DNA from: Rhea pennata
Taxonomy: Eukaryota; Chordata; Aves; Rheiformes; Rheidae
Length of the DNA stretch: 64,000 bases
NCBI RefSeq assembly: GCF_028389875.1
Contig: NW_026907676.1
Coordinates: forward strand, 444,001 to 508,000
Direction: 5' to 3'
Of this stretch, positions 11,000 to 22,259 are shown piece by piece (position 1 is the first letter of the stretch; the number at the start of each line of letters is the position of its first letter). The position numbers and the translations under genes are program-made. Below the pieces are notes generated by a model that made no database searches, was not told the DNA's origin, and saw nothing but the letters and a program-made list of their open reading frames with translations.

Positions 11000-11850
11000 C
11001 TCAAACAGGTCCCAGTATCGAGATAAGGGTCTCAGTTGTGTCCAAAAAAAACATGAATTGACTCTCTCCAGGGGCCCAGCTGTCTGTGCTCTGATGATTG
11101 CAGTTCACTGCAGAGGGGAGACATTTATCCCTCACTTTTGTGACTACGTAAAACCAGCAGAACAGATAATAACCCTCCAATTCTTTCTTTCTAGGTTACT
11201 TCGCTCAGTAGGCTCCAAGTGCAGTTCTAATGCCCCATGGTTGGAGGGAGAATGCCAGGATGTGTCCCTGTAGCTGTCAACTCCATTACTTACATGGTGA
11301 CCTTCTGTGAAAGCAGCTGTGAGTGAGGTGAGGCTCCATATGGGTGTGAAGGCTCCCCTCAGTGCACCTGGCTTCCATGGGTGACAGGGTGTGAGTTCAC
11401 CTCCTGGTACCTCTGCTCTCCTGCTTCCTCATGCCACAAGTGCTGTTCCTGATGGCCTGCTCAGCGAATGCTATTGTGCCCCCTCCTTTCCAAGAGAGTA
11501 TTTGGTGGCCTTCAAGATAAGTTGAAGACCCTTGTCATAAACTGAAGCATCTCTTGAATGCCTGTGTCTAAGTGCCTGAAAGCCTCCTGTGTGTGAGCTG
11601 ATGAAGTCTCACAGTGCTTGGGCTTCTCACTCTGCAAGGGATAAAGATGTGTCCAGTGTCAGGCAGCCTGTGGTACCAAGGCATCAGCCAGTGCCCCACA
11701 AACCCAGGTGCAGAGTCTGGACTCCCAGGGCAGCTGGCATTTCAGCAGAGCTCCAGTCTGGGGCTGTCTCTGCTGGAGCCTCGTTTCAAAGCCTCTGCAC
11801 CCTTTCTCCCTTCACAGAGCCTCCATGTCCAAGTAAAGAAAGGAAAGGGG
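11000..11850. other. End of unit A, no gene recognised
   Basis: Matches 35700-36545 in C and 52490-53335 in D, including the landmark ccctccaattctttctttct. The homology stops at about 11840, just after 'cacagagcctccatgtcc', where the next unit begins. No gene is recognised. Confidence 0.5.
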
Positions 11851-14130
11851 CACTGTCGTCATGGTCTGGTCCTTTCCTCTACAGAAATCCAACACTCAGG
11901 GCAAAGCAGGAGTGGAAGGGAGGAGAGTCTGGATGCAGCCTGTGGGGAAAGACCCTCTTGGTTCTCAGGACTGTTCGTTCACTAGCACAGCTGCCATTTC
12001 CTTGCTACAGCCTTTGTGTGGGGGCTGCAGCTTTCTTGGAGAAGTGGCCACCAACAGCAGCAGGACTTTTCAGAGCTTTTCTCCTTCATTTCCACACTGT
12101 CCAGAGCTTTTCTCCTCATTTCCACATTGTCCTGCTGTTGTCTAATGTGTGTATATTGCCTCCAGGGTCTTGTAACGTGATGGTGGTAGATTCATGCTTC
12201 CCTGTGCATTCCTGTGAGCTCAAGAAAGCACTGGGCACTCTTATGTCAGACTTGGCCTCCACAATAACATTACCGTAATAAAAGGGGATCTCCCATATGA
12301 TGTGCCTGAAGTCTGGCCTTCCTTCAGAAGATGGAGTCCAAAATAGACCCAGAGAGCACTGCCTGCTGCTCTGCTTGTGAACTCCCTGGGATCCAGGGGA
12401 CAAGCTCGGAGTCTCCATGTGATTTCTTAGGGACTGAGAGCTGGATCCAGGGTTCATCTGTCAGTTACCAGTACTGGTGGAGCTGGTGAATGGTCCCTGA
12501 ATTTTCTGCCCAAGGCTGTCCCATAAGTGACAGTGCTGATGACAGATGCCCATCTTTGTGGAGGGGAATCTGAGCCCCCAGAAGAACTCAGGGGATCTCC
12601 GGGGACAGCATGTGCCTGGGGGTGGTCAGTGAGAAGAGCCTTGTGACTTGGTTTCTGCTACAAAGAGGATATTTTGCGGTGTAGCAAGAGTGTGGCTACT
12701 CCATGGGAGGAAGGGAAGCCTGGAGCTGAGAGTGCCAGGAAGGCAGGGCAGGGACCCACCAATGAGAGGTGGTGCCCTGCAGTGTATGGACAAGAAGAGC
12801 AGAGCAGGTTTGGGAATGGTAACTGGGGTCAGGTCCAGTCTAGCAAGGACCAGACAAGGCTGGAGGGGTCCAAGGCTTTGCGTGGGAGGTTGGACTGGAG
12901 AACTCTAGAGGTCTCCTTCCACCAAAACTCCTCTGCGATTCCATGAATTCTTGCTCCTCAGCCTCTGCTCCAACATGACTGGCAAGGGGAGGAGAGCACG
13001 TAGGACAGAACAGAATGAGCCAGGCTGGGAGAGCATCAGGAGGAAGATCCAAAGATCCCTTGCTCAGCCCTGGGCTTTGGAAGACTCCCTCACACATTCC
13101 CAGAGACTCCATCTGCCTCTTCCACCCTACTCCGTGCTCCCCTCCCATTGGCCAAAGCGGAGTCCAGCATCACATGGGAGCTCTCTTCCCACGGGTAGGA
13201 GGGGGAGGGCCTTCTCTAGCCCCACACTGCCTTTTCCACCCTTGGTCTTTGCACTTGCATGGGCCTGGGTCTGCCCACTTGCCTTCACCACAGTCATGGC
13301 TGCACTGATGGCCGTGAATGTGGTGCTGAAGGGAGGCCATACGAGGCTGGCCTTTTCCCTTCCATTGGGATACAGAGACCTGCAGGACAACGGAGCTAGC
13401 CATGGATCACCCCACAGCTGGGGGAGCAGCCAACACTGGAAAGGGGTGTTGTGTGGGGCTGGCCTGGGATGATGGCCCTGGGGCAACTTCCCCAGTGTAT
13501 CTATGTAACACAGGGAACACTCTGGGCTCTTCTCTCCTGCAGCCTCCATGTCCTGCTGCCTTTCCCAGGACACCTGCATTTGCCCTGCAAGCGCACGGCT
13601 GTGTGCTCCCACACTGCTGTTCCCACACAGCAGCTGAATGGCAGCATGTTTCCTTTCCCACGACCATGTGTGCCTGTGCCAGGTTTTTGGTGTGTCTCTC
13701 TTAGGGGAACATAGCAGGCAGGGGAGGCTGCTAGAGATGGTGAGGATCCAAAGCAATGGATTTTGAGGCTGGGAGGATTATCTGCACCAGAAGAGTGCCT
13801 CAGTGAGGCCAGCATTTATAAACACCATCCAAAGCCACCTCCTCCGCCAGCTTTGAGATGCTACTGGATGGAAGATGAAGGCACTCTAGGTCTCTAGGTG
13901 AGATTTATCTTCTGCAAAGACTGTGATGTTTCCAATAGGAAAACCACTGCTGCAACAGACTGCAGCCCCGGGGAATGTGTCCCAGGAGAACTATGAACAG
14001 AATTTCACCTTCCAAGTACATTGAAAATATGAAAATGTCCTTCAGTATCAAAGAGCTATGGGTACCTCCTGTGTCAAGACTTCCTCTTTCCACCCATCTG
14101 TGCTACTTACAGCTACTTCACATGGGCTGA
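11851..14130 (+). repeat. Segmental duplication unit B (partial)
   Basis: Begins with sequence equivalent to 41790-42410 in D and 61023-61810 in E, then continues as in E (62250-63990), up to the shared block 'atcttctgcaaagactgtga' near 13909 and 63960. It is more diverged from A and D than they are from each other. It lacks the inverted repeat and CpG block, because homology ends in unrelated sequence near 14.1 kb. No coding domain is recognised. Confidence 0.8.
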
Positions 14131-14890
14131 CATCTCCAGATAACAGGAACTTTGGCTTTTTCAGATTTATTTCTGTACCAGAGGCTGGATGAGGCAGTCT
14201 CCTTCAATCTCAAGTCAGAAGTTTTTTTTTCTTTCCCCAAATACACCCTGTGGGTGGAAAAGCCCGAAAGAGCAAGTCTGACTTGAAAGGTGGGGGAAGG
14301 CAGACAGCTGAGCCTGCCTGAGCCTGACCATCTCCTCCGGTGGTCGCCAGCAATGGTGACATCAGAGAGTGTGACATCACAGCTGGGCAACCAGGTGAGC
14401 ACATCAGGTGGGTCAGCACAGGCACAACTGCCTTGGAGGCCAGTGGGCAGCAATGAGCTTTTCTTTACTCTAGCAGAGGTCATGGCCTGAGGGACTGCTT
14501 CCAAGCAGTTTCCTCATAGAACAAGGAATAAAGCTTTTCTGTCTCAGACAACCTGGATCTGGTCATTTCTGCTGCACTTCATGACATCTGGCTACCTGCA
14601 GTCCTGCTCTCAGATTACCTGGAGCTGGAGGTGGTTCCTCTGGCTTGTTTCTCAGGAAGGGCAGACTGCATCTTGTGTCTGTCATGCTGGTGGAGGCAGT
14701 GGGTTCCTAAGCTGGGTCCTGGCTCTCAGAGCTCTCCCCAGCACACACTGGTCAGCGTGCTCATTGCTATTGGTCATCCTCTCCTTTCAGTTCTTCTCAG
14801 AGTAACAGTTTCCTTACCAGGTTCACCAGGCTGTCAGCAAAGATGTTTCTGCTCTGCTTATTCAGGCTGACTCAATCTCTTCCAAGCAAA
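14131..14890. other. Intergenic, nothing recognised
   Basis: No open frame with a recognisable domain. There is a short T run near 14221-14230. Confidence 0.4.
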
Positions 14891-14899
14891 GAGGACCCC

Positions 14900-15260
14900 A
14901 TGGTCATCAAAAGCAAAGCCCTGTTGCCAGCAACAGCTGTGCAGCAGTTGTTGGCTCATAGGATTTGTCCCCACCTCCTCATGCCCCTTGCCCTCACCAG
15001 CGGGGTTGAACGTAAAACTACCTGGGTCCCTGATTGTCACACCCAGAGCCAGGTGGACCTTCTTGAGGCTCTGCAAGTCTCCCCAGGCAGTGCCTTTAGT
15101 GCCCATATGGACAAGCAGCAGGGGATGATTAGTGTGAGGGGCAGACAAGCCTCAGGCATCTTCCCCTGCCTCTGCCTTGGCCTTCCCACAACCTCTCTGC
15201 TCTCCTGGGCAGCCCCTCACCCTTCATTCGAGCACCTCACCATGCCAGTCTGCTGCTCCT
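14900..15260 (-). mobile_element. Probable internal CR1 fragment
   Basis: The wording of the sequence around 14985-15130 ('gccctcaccagcggggttga', then 'gtgcccatatggacaagcag') resembles the upstream, non-3' part of older CR1 subfamilies on the reverse strand. The match is from memory of CR1 consensus sequences and needs a repeat search. It may be continuous with the CR1 3' end at 15371-15950. Confidence 0.4.
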
Positions 15261-15370
15261 CACCAAGCAGCGTCCTGCAGTGCAAGTGACCTCACTACCT
15301 ACAGCCCAGCCCCGACACCTTCCATTACAGCTCTTTCTCACCTGCCTCTCCTCTGTCCTCCCCTCTCAGA

Positions 15371-15950
15371 GTCACCGAATCACAGAATGGTTGAGGTTGA
15401 AAGGGGTCTCTGGATATCATCTAGTTCAACCCTCCTGCTCACACAGTCACCTACAGCATGTTGCCCAGGGTCACATCCAGGCAGGTTTTTAATGTCTCTA
15501 AGGATGGAAATTCTGGAAGCTTGCTGGGCAATCTTTTGCAGTGCTCTCTTACCTTCACAGTACAAAAATCTTTCCTTATGTTCAGACATAACTTCCTGTG
15601 TTTCAGTTTGTGCCCATTACCTCTCGGCCTATTGCTGGGCACTATGGAAAAGAATCTGACCCCATCCTCTCTACACTCTCTCTTCAGATACTTACACACT
15701 GATCAGATCCCCCCCTCAGTCTTCTCTGAGCTGAACAGGCCCAGCTCTCGCAGCCATTCCTCATACAAGAGATACTCCAGGCCCTTCATCATCTTAGTAG
15801 TCCTTCACTAGACTCTCTCCAGTAGCTCCATATCTCTCTTGTATTGGGGAACCTAGCACTGGACGCAGTACTCCAGAAATAGCTTCATCAGGGCTGAGTG
15901 GAGGGGCAGGATCACCTCCCTCGACCTGCTGGCAACACTCTTAGTGCACG
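15371..15950 (-). mobile_element. CR1 LINE 3' fragment, reverse strand
   Basis: Starts with the CR1 tail in reverse (accgaatcacagaatggttg), continues through 'ttgcccagggtcacatccag' and the 'gaggggcaggatcacctccc' block, then fades after about 15950. No reverse transcriptase frame survives. It lies in inverted orientation to the CR1 at 16200-16856. Confidence 0.9.
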
Positions 15951-16199
15951 TGCCCATCATACTCAAGATGGGCTGAATCACAGACAGCCTGGCACTGAAG
16001 TTCCTACCTAGAGGCATGAGTGCTCTTGCCCATGCCTGGTATTGAGGATCCTTTCTGATGCCCTGAGGTTTACCTACAGCATCCATTTACAGCACCAGTC
16101 CCAGCAGGTCCCTTCCCTATTTCTCCTCACTATCTGCTAGGAACTTCCTGATGTCTGGGAGGCTCTAGGCTGTCACAAATGTCAGGAGACACTAGCATG

Positions 16200-16856
16200 T
16201 GTTTAAGCAACACTACCAGTATGTGCTGGTGAATGACAAGTTGACCATGAGCCAGCAATATGCCCTTGTGGCCAAGAAGGCCAATGGTATCCTGGGGTGC
16301 ATTAGGAAGACTGTTGCCCACAGGTTGAGGAAGGTGATCCTCATCTTGAGTACTGTGTCCAGTTCTGGGCTCCCCAGTACAAGAGAGACATGGAGCTACT
16401 GGAGAGAGTCCAGCATAGGGCTACAAGGATGGTCAGAGGGCTAGAGCATCTGCCCTGTGAGGAACGACTGCGAGAGCTGGGCCTCTTTAGCCTGGAGAGG
16501 AGAAGACTGAGGGGGGATCTTATCAATGTGTATAAGTACCTGAAAGGAGAGTGTCAAGGGGACAAGGACAAACTTTTCAGTTGTCCCGTGTGACAGGACA
16601 AGAGGCAATGGGCAGAAACTGAAGCACAGGAAGTTTGGCCTGACCGTGAGGGGGAATTTCTTCACTGTGAGAGTGACAGAGCACTGGAACAGATTGCCCA
16701 GAGAGGTTGTGGAGTTTCCTTCTCTGGAGATCTTCAAGGCCCGCCTGGATGCAATCCTGTCTACCATGCTGTAGGTGACCCTGCTGAGTGGGGAGGTTGG
16801 ACTAGATGATCTCCAGAGGTCCCGTCCAACCTTACTGATTCTATGATTCTGTGATT
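16200..16856 (+). mobile_element. CR1 LINE 3' fragment
   Basis: Canonical CR1 3' sequence. 'gaccatgagccagcaatatg' is near the start, then 'gtatcctggggtgcattagg' and 'tactgtgtccagttctgggc', ending in ctatgattctgtgatt. A short deletion removes the 'ctgcccctctactcagccct' block present in other copies (near 16340). 5'-truncated, as is usual. Confidence 0.93.
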
Positions 16857-16889
16857 TCCACTGGACATTAGAGTAGCAAGTGCTGTGTG

Positions 16890-17010
16890 TTGAGGCACTG
16901 ACCTCTACCCTGGAAATGTTCACAGCAGAGGGAGATGGCTCCCATCTGAGGAATCCACAGTCAGGAAAGTACTGCTACTCCTGATCTCCCTCCCTGTTGT
17001 CTCAGATCGC
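16890..17010. repeat. 3' flank shared by two minus-strand OR loci
   Basis: The block around 'ggagatggctcccatctgag' (about 16930) matches 57590-57720 ('ggagatgtctcccatctcag'). It lies downstream of the OR locus at 17322-18279, just as 57590-57720 lies downstream of the OR at 57888-58927. The flank was therefore copied together with the receptor. Confidence 0.6.
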
Positions 17011-17321
17011 ACCCCAGATGAATCCCCTGTCATCACAGGAAAAGAAAATCACCACATCATTGCAACATTTCCCACATACAGTAACACACTTTATTGTCTA
17101 GAAAGGAGGCACCAAGAAAGGGAATTTATTTCTATTCTCTTCTGAACCATGCATTTAAATGCTGAAATAAATCCGTACTCTCTTCCCTTCTGCTTTCTAA
17201 AAAAATATTCTCTGTGTCATGTTCTTCTGAAGGGATAACTGTTCTGCAGCATAATATCACCTGTACTGAGTTTACTACCTTGCAGAACCATCAATGTTTT
17301 GTGTGCAGTAGCACACAACTG

Positions 17322-18279
17322 CTATGAGCTCTGGGTGCAGACCAGAGCTTTCCTCACTGCTTTCCTCAGGGTCTCCCTGACCTCCCTGTTGCGCAGGCTG
17401 TAGATGAGGGGATTGACCAGGGGCGTGAGGACAGTGTAGGAAAAGGAGAAGACTTTGTTGAGCTGTCTGAGTCTGGGGGTTCTGGGCAGCATGTAGACAA
17501 TGATGACGGTGCCATAGAAAACAGTGACGACAGTGAGGTGAGAGGAGCAGGTACAGAAGGCCTTCTGCCTGCCCACGCTGGATGGGATCCTCAGGATGGT
17601 AGCTATGATGCACATGTAGGAGGCCACTGTGAACAGGAAGGGGAAGACTAAATCCAAAAAAGATAGGAAGAAAGTTACAATTATAACCACACTGGTGTCA
17701 CTGCAGGTGAGCTCCAGCAATGGTTTAAAATCACAAAAGAAGTGGTCAATGACCTTGGGGCCACAGAACTTCAACTCAGATATGAAAGAAATAACTACTG
17801 TGGAGATTAGCAATCCCACCAGCCAAGATGCTGCTGCCAGCTGCAGTGAGAACTTCTGCATCATGAGGCTTGCATAGAGCAGGGGCTGGCATATGGCCAA
17901 GTACCGATCGTAGGACATTACTGCCAGTAGGAAACACTCGGTAACCACAAAAGAGGCGAAAAAATAGAATTGTGCAATGCAGCCCCTAGCAGATATGGTC
18001 CTGTCCCCAGTCAGGAAGCTGGCCAGCAGCTGGGGCAGGATGGTGGAGCTGTAGGAGATCTCCAAGGAGGAGAGATTTCCCAAGGAGGAAGTACATGGGT
18101 GTGTGCAGGTGCCAGTCTGCCACCACCAACACAACAATGAGGATGTTCCCAGCCACCGTTATCAAATAGACCATGAGCAAGAGGAGAAAGAGTGGTGTCT
18201 GGAGTGAGGGGACATTCCTCATTCCAAGCAGGACAAACTCCGCTGACGATGTGCAATTCTCCCATTCCCCTTTCTCCAT
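17322..18279 (-). pseudogene. Olfactory receptor, class II, frameshifted
   Basis: Single-exon odorant receptor (seven-transmembrane GPCR) on the minus strand. The start is taken at MEKGEWENCTSS, which aligns with the starts of the other two minus-strand receptors. Visible: an N-terminal NCT glycosylation sequon, TM1 with GN, PMYF at the start of TM2, the TM3 cysteine (ISARGC), MSYDRY at the end of TM3, three EC2 cysteines (FCGP, FFCD, LTCSD), KAFCTCSSHL in TM6, and NPLIY in TM7. One extra base in the run at 18076-18078 (TTT on the plus strand) shifts the frame between TM2 motifs, splitting it into 17986-18300 and 17322-18137. Everything else is intact, so this could be a young pseudogene or a one-base assembly error. 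Subfamily: non-OR14. I cannot name it with confidence. Confidence 0.9.
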
Positions 18280-18591
18280 GTAGCACCTCAGCTCCCTCAC
18301 TGCTCTTTGCCAGCAAGGATATCTATGAGAAAGAGCTTTATTTATTCATTTCTTCTACAGAGTAATCATGAAGAAAGTTTCTATCAGAACAAACATGACT
18401 CTGACACTTCTCTGACTGCATTTGTATTTCCTTAATAACCTCCATGACTAGTGAAATGAGAGAACTAGTTTATTTTTGCAGAAAGTTAAACCATACATCT
18501 AAAGGGAAGGGCTTCCTAGGAGAACCAGAGAGGTGAGCTGCCCCACAGAAGTGCTCATTTTCTTCTTGGGGCAGAGGTATAGGAGAGAATC

Positions 18592-18634
18592 ACAGAATCA
18601 TAGAATCAGTGATTCTGTAGTTCTATGATCAGTA
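18592..18634. repeat. Palindrome of two CR1 tails
   Basis: 'agaatcacagaatcataga' is followed at once by 'gtgattctgtagttctatga'. Two CR1-type 3' octamer ends lie in opposite orientation and form a near-perfect hairpin of about 40 bases. Confidence 0.6.
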
Positions 18635-18639
18635 TAGGA

Positions 18640-19050
18640 GAGAAAGCATTCCCTGACATTGTGACAGTGTCTCTCCTGCACCTGAAGTTATTCCAAATAG
18701 CAAGCCCTGTCCTCACCAGGCAAGAAAATCCCTTTATGTGAGCACATCATGTCAGATGCCTTTCTCCTCCAAAGAGGAGAATTAGCCAAGTGGCTTATCT
18801 CTGCTGTCTAGAACACTTGTTTTGGAAGGAATGGGCCATGTGCTTCCTTTGACGGTGTGAGCAGTTGATGTCCATGCCACCATGCAGTAGAACAGCCTGA
18901 GAGGGCTCTTGGAGAGCTTCCGCATGGGCTTCAGAGAGAAAAGTGAGCTAGATATGAAGGAAGATGGACACCTAGGCTGATTGGCCAGTACAAGGAAGAG
19001 AGGTTTTCAGAAGAGCAGGAGGATAGGGAACAAGGAAGATCATTCACCTT
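18640..19050. other. Intergenic, nothing recognised
   Basis: No domain-bearing frame, RNA gene or repeat is recognised between the CR1 palindrome and the duplicated OR upstream block. Confidence 0.4.
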
Positions 19051-19054
19051 GCAT

Positions 19055-20155
19055 AGGTTCCCCCCTCAGCAATGGTTTTGGAGGGCTTTGGGGCTGCCTT
19101 ATGGCATAGTCCAGCAGCTAGACCTCAGCACTGCCAGCTGTGCTCACAGGGCTCCCCGAGCAGCACTGCTAGGAGAAGGAGTGGGTGTCTCCATGGTGAG
19201 CATAGGTGAGATCAGGAAAGAGCTTCATTCCCCTCCTGTTTGTGGTGAATGCCTGGGATATGCCTGTGTGCACAGCCAGGGAAAGTCCCTGCCTGAGAAG
19301 CATAGGCCTCTGCCCGGATCTTATCTCCCAGGTGAGGTAGTGGTGCCCCTTGGCAGGGCTCTGGGCTGGCTCAGGGCCAGCAACCCATCTAACTCCGCAC
19401 CCATCAGCAAGCTCCCCAGGATTCTGTTCAGCTAACAAGGGCATCACAAGATATGTGTGGAGGGAAGAGGGAGCTAGAGTAGAAGACATCCAGGAAGGAA
19501 TATGCGCATCCCCTTTCTCACTCATAGATGCCACCATGCAAAGCCTCACCACTTCACCTGCAGTCCTCAGGATGAGGTGATGACCTCTGTGCTGATAGTG
19601 CTGGGAAATGATGATCAAGGCGCAAGATGTCATCCTCTCTCTCTTCTCTAATGTGTCCTTCTCCTCTCTGAGCTCTCTGCAAACCCTGACCCAGGGATCA
19701 GGCATTGCTCTGTGCTTTCTGTCTTCCTCCAGCAGCTCTGCTAGGGAGTTTCCAGCAGCATTTGAATGCCCCGTGTTCTCCAGAGTGTCCTGGGGTTTAT
19801 AGCACTAACAAGTCTCTGAAGGTTCCTGCTGCAGCTCATCGCTCCCCAGGAACTGCAGAGAGTGAGCAATGCATAACTGGCCCTCAGAAGAGACTGAAAC
19901 CCGTTGAACTGCTAGGAACTTTGTAAACACTTCTGGCATACAGCTTTCCCCATAACTCTGGTCACTCAAATGCTGGGACTTGCCTCTTTGTAAAGGAAAC
20001 TGAGATTGCATAATCAGCAGGCCTCCTTAAAAAATCCTGACACAAAGTCAGGAGAGATCTCTTGAATGGGATTCCCCTCACCTGCCTGCAGCCAACTCTC
20101 TGTTCACTGACTCACTCAGGTTTAGAGAGCCCTGATGGCTTCAGGTGGTCCCCCA
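19055..20155. repeat. OR upstream block, copy 1
   Basis: Matches 29770-31145, which lies in the same position upstream (5') of the OR at 28010-28987. Shared landmarks: 'agctagacctcagca' / 'agctggacctcagca', the exact 'agagtgagcaatgcataact', and 'tcaggtttagagagccctga' / 'tcaggttcagagagccctga'. No coding frame is conserved. A 5' untranslated exon or promoter of the receptor could lie here, but nothing in the sequence proves it. Confidence 0.75.
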
Positions 20156-20159
20156 CAAT

Positions 20160-20445
20160 GGTCAGTGGGGAGGAAGAGGCTGAGCCTCCAGCACTTTGTC
20201 CCAGCCATAGAGACATTCCCTGACTCCATGATGTGTCCCCCTTGGGTGCAGGGTTTGTATCCTGAGGGTAGAGGGCTCTCCAACCTCTCCCTGAGGCACA
20301 GGAGCTTGGTATGAAAGGGGTGCAAGGGAGCAGAGCTACTGATCTTTCCTCTCAATTTCTGTTCCTCTCTCTTACCTCATTGGTTCTCAGAGACCTCCTT
20401 TGCTCCTGCTGTTGCATCAGTGGGTGCTACAGGGCAGGATTCCTC
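20160..20445. other. Intergenic, nothing recognised
   Basis: No gene or repeat is recognised between the duplicated OR upstream block and the old CR1. Confidence 0.35.
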
Positions 20446-20449
20446 TCAG

Positions 20450-22250
20450 TCCTGTTGGAGTCTCCTTGGCCTCTTCCCTGGCTGGAAGGCAGGAGCTGCT
20501 GGCTCCATGGACACAGAATTGTGTGCAGCAGCTTCCTGAGCATCCTAATGGCCATGTACTGAATTGGCTCCAGTATGCTGTTGTCTTTCTTGTATTTGGG
20601 ATTCAGCTCTGGATGTGGCACTCTAAATGTGGTCTAATGAGCACTGAGTAAGGGGGTGTGATCACTCCCCTTGATCTGCTGGCCATGCTCCTGTGCACAC
20701 AGCCCAGGAGGCTGTTGGCCTTTCTCACTGCCAGGGCACACTTCCAGCTTATGTTGCCTTGGCTGTGCAGCAGGATCCCCAGGCTCTTTTCTACAGAACT
20801 GTTCCTGGTCAGGCTTTTGACAGAGCCTGCGGGCAATAAGAGGCCTTCACAGCTCTGACCGGACTCCCTAGGGGCCTCCAAATACATCCCCTCTCAAAGG
20901 CCCAGGAGCTCATTTAAGTTCAGCCCTGAATCTTCAGTCCCACCTTGAGCTACATTGCAGGTGTGCCTCTCCACAGCTGTGTTACAGGTGTGCCTGTTCC
21001 TGGCCATGGGCCCTGTTGATCCAGACTCTGACTCATAGCCTGACTTTCCAGCTTGACCTTGGACATGCCTCATCTCTATGGACCTGCCCTGCAGCTATAG
21101 GGCTTTGTCTGACCCCGACCACTCTCATTGGATCTGATCTTGATGTGGTGACTTGCGTTCCCAGCTTGACATCAGACCTGCCTTGTCAGCAAGAACTTGC
21201 CTGATGATCTAGTCTTGCTTGAACCTGCCTACCATTTCCAGGTCTTCCCTGCTCAACTTCCTTGGATATGGAGGGGCTGGGCCTTGGCTGGTGGGGTCTC
21301 TGCCCTGTTGACTATGTTAGCACACTTGGCTGCCAGCAGGCTATCCATCTGGGAGCAGCTGGCCATTGCTGCTCCCTGTAATCTGTCTCCAGCCTTTGCT
21401 GTTGCAATGGATTTTTAATTCCCAGAGGCAGGCTTTGGCATTTGTTGAATTTCATGCATTTTCATGCTACCTGTTTATCAAGACATTTGAGGTCCCTCTT
21501 GATGTCTGCTTTGTTTTTGAGCATATTGGGTGTTACCCACCCAGTTTGTTCTCTTCTGCAGACATCCTCCAGGTTTGTGATAAAGATGTAAAACAGGACA
21601 GATCCCAGGACAGACCACTGAAGGACTACACTTGTTAAAAGTCCCCAGATAGAGTATGACCCATCAAACAGTCTACAGTGTGCCTAGTCACCCAGTCAAT
21701 GTTGTTCTTCTGGTTGTCCACCCATGTAGACCATCACATCCTGACTTGAGAAATCATGTCTTGAGAAAATCTTGTTAAAGACAAGGTAATTGACATCCAC
21801 TGCTCTTCCCTCTTCCACTAATCCAGTTGTTCTGCTGTGGAAGGTAACAAGGTTGGTGAGGCAAGAGTTAAACTTGGGAAACTCATGCTGATTATTGCCA
21901 GCCACATTCTTTTCCAAGTGCTCATAAATGTGTTTCACGAGGACTCACTCCATGATTTGCTGAGACACTGAAGTCTCAGTAAAGTGAAGTCTCACCTGTT
22001 GTTCCTTCGACTATTAATTAATGATGACAAGAACGGCTCGTTCTGAAGACAGCTTCAAATTTTCTTTCCGCCAGTCATTGTGTATGCCTGCCCTGATCGC
22101 TCAAAAATGACAGAGACCGTCCTTGCAAGGACATTGGTGCCTTCCTTCACTACACTCAGATGCAGCTTGTCAGGTCCCATGGCTTTCAGAGGCTGAGTTC
22201 TCATGAGTAATCTCTGATGCAATCCTCATCCACCGCTAGTAGTTCTACTT
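20450..22250 (-). mobile_element. Old, long CR1 fragment, reverse strand
   Basis: Diverged CR1 on the minus strand, extending further upstream than the other copies. 20540-20830 matches the CR1 3' half ('gtcttt cttgtatttgggattc', 'ctgctggccatgctcctgtg', 'caggatccccaggctctttt'). 21440-22200 keeps wording typical of the region before it ('catccactgctcttccctct', 'gcttgtcaggtcccatggct'). No frame of useful length remains. The stretch 20900-21400 is poorly matched and may include other sequence. Confidence 0.6.
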
Positions 22251-22259
22251 CTCCTTGAA

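Larger units (their letters stand above)
1..11850 (+). repeat. Segmental duplication unit A
   Basis: This block is repeated in the same order at 41243-54330 (unit D). The first 490 bases match 41243-41740 almost base for base, and 500-4530 matches about 42415-46580 with only scattered substitutions and a few indels. After the GC-rich block (7.2-7.9 kb) the match continues but is looser to about 11840, where A switches abruptly to sequence from the start of another unit. Internal order: 5' part, left inverted arm (3272-4530), spacer with CR1, right inverted arm (5815-7170), CpG-rich block, 3' part. Compared with D it lacks 677 bp at about 494-497 and 135 bp near 3105. It carries many short open frames on both strands, none with a recognisable domain, so I read it as non-coding. 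Confidence 0.9.

Noticed and set aside
17986-18137. Intron explaining the OR frame change
   Set aside because: OR coding regions are single-exon, and the shift is one base with no splice sites.
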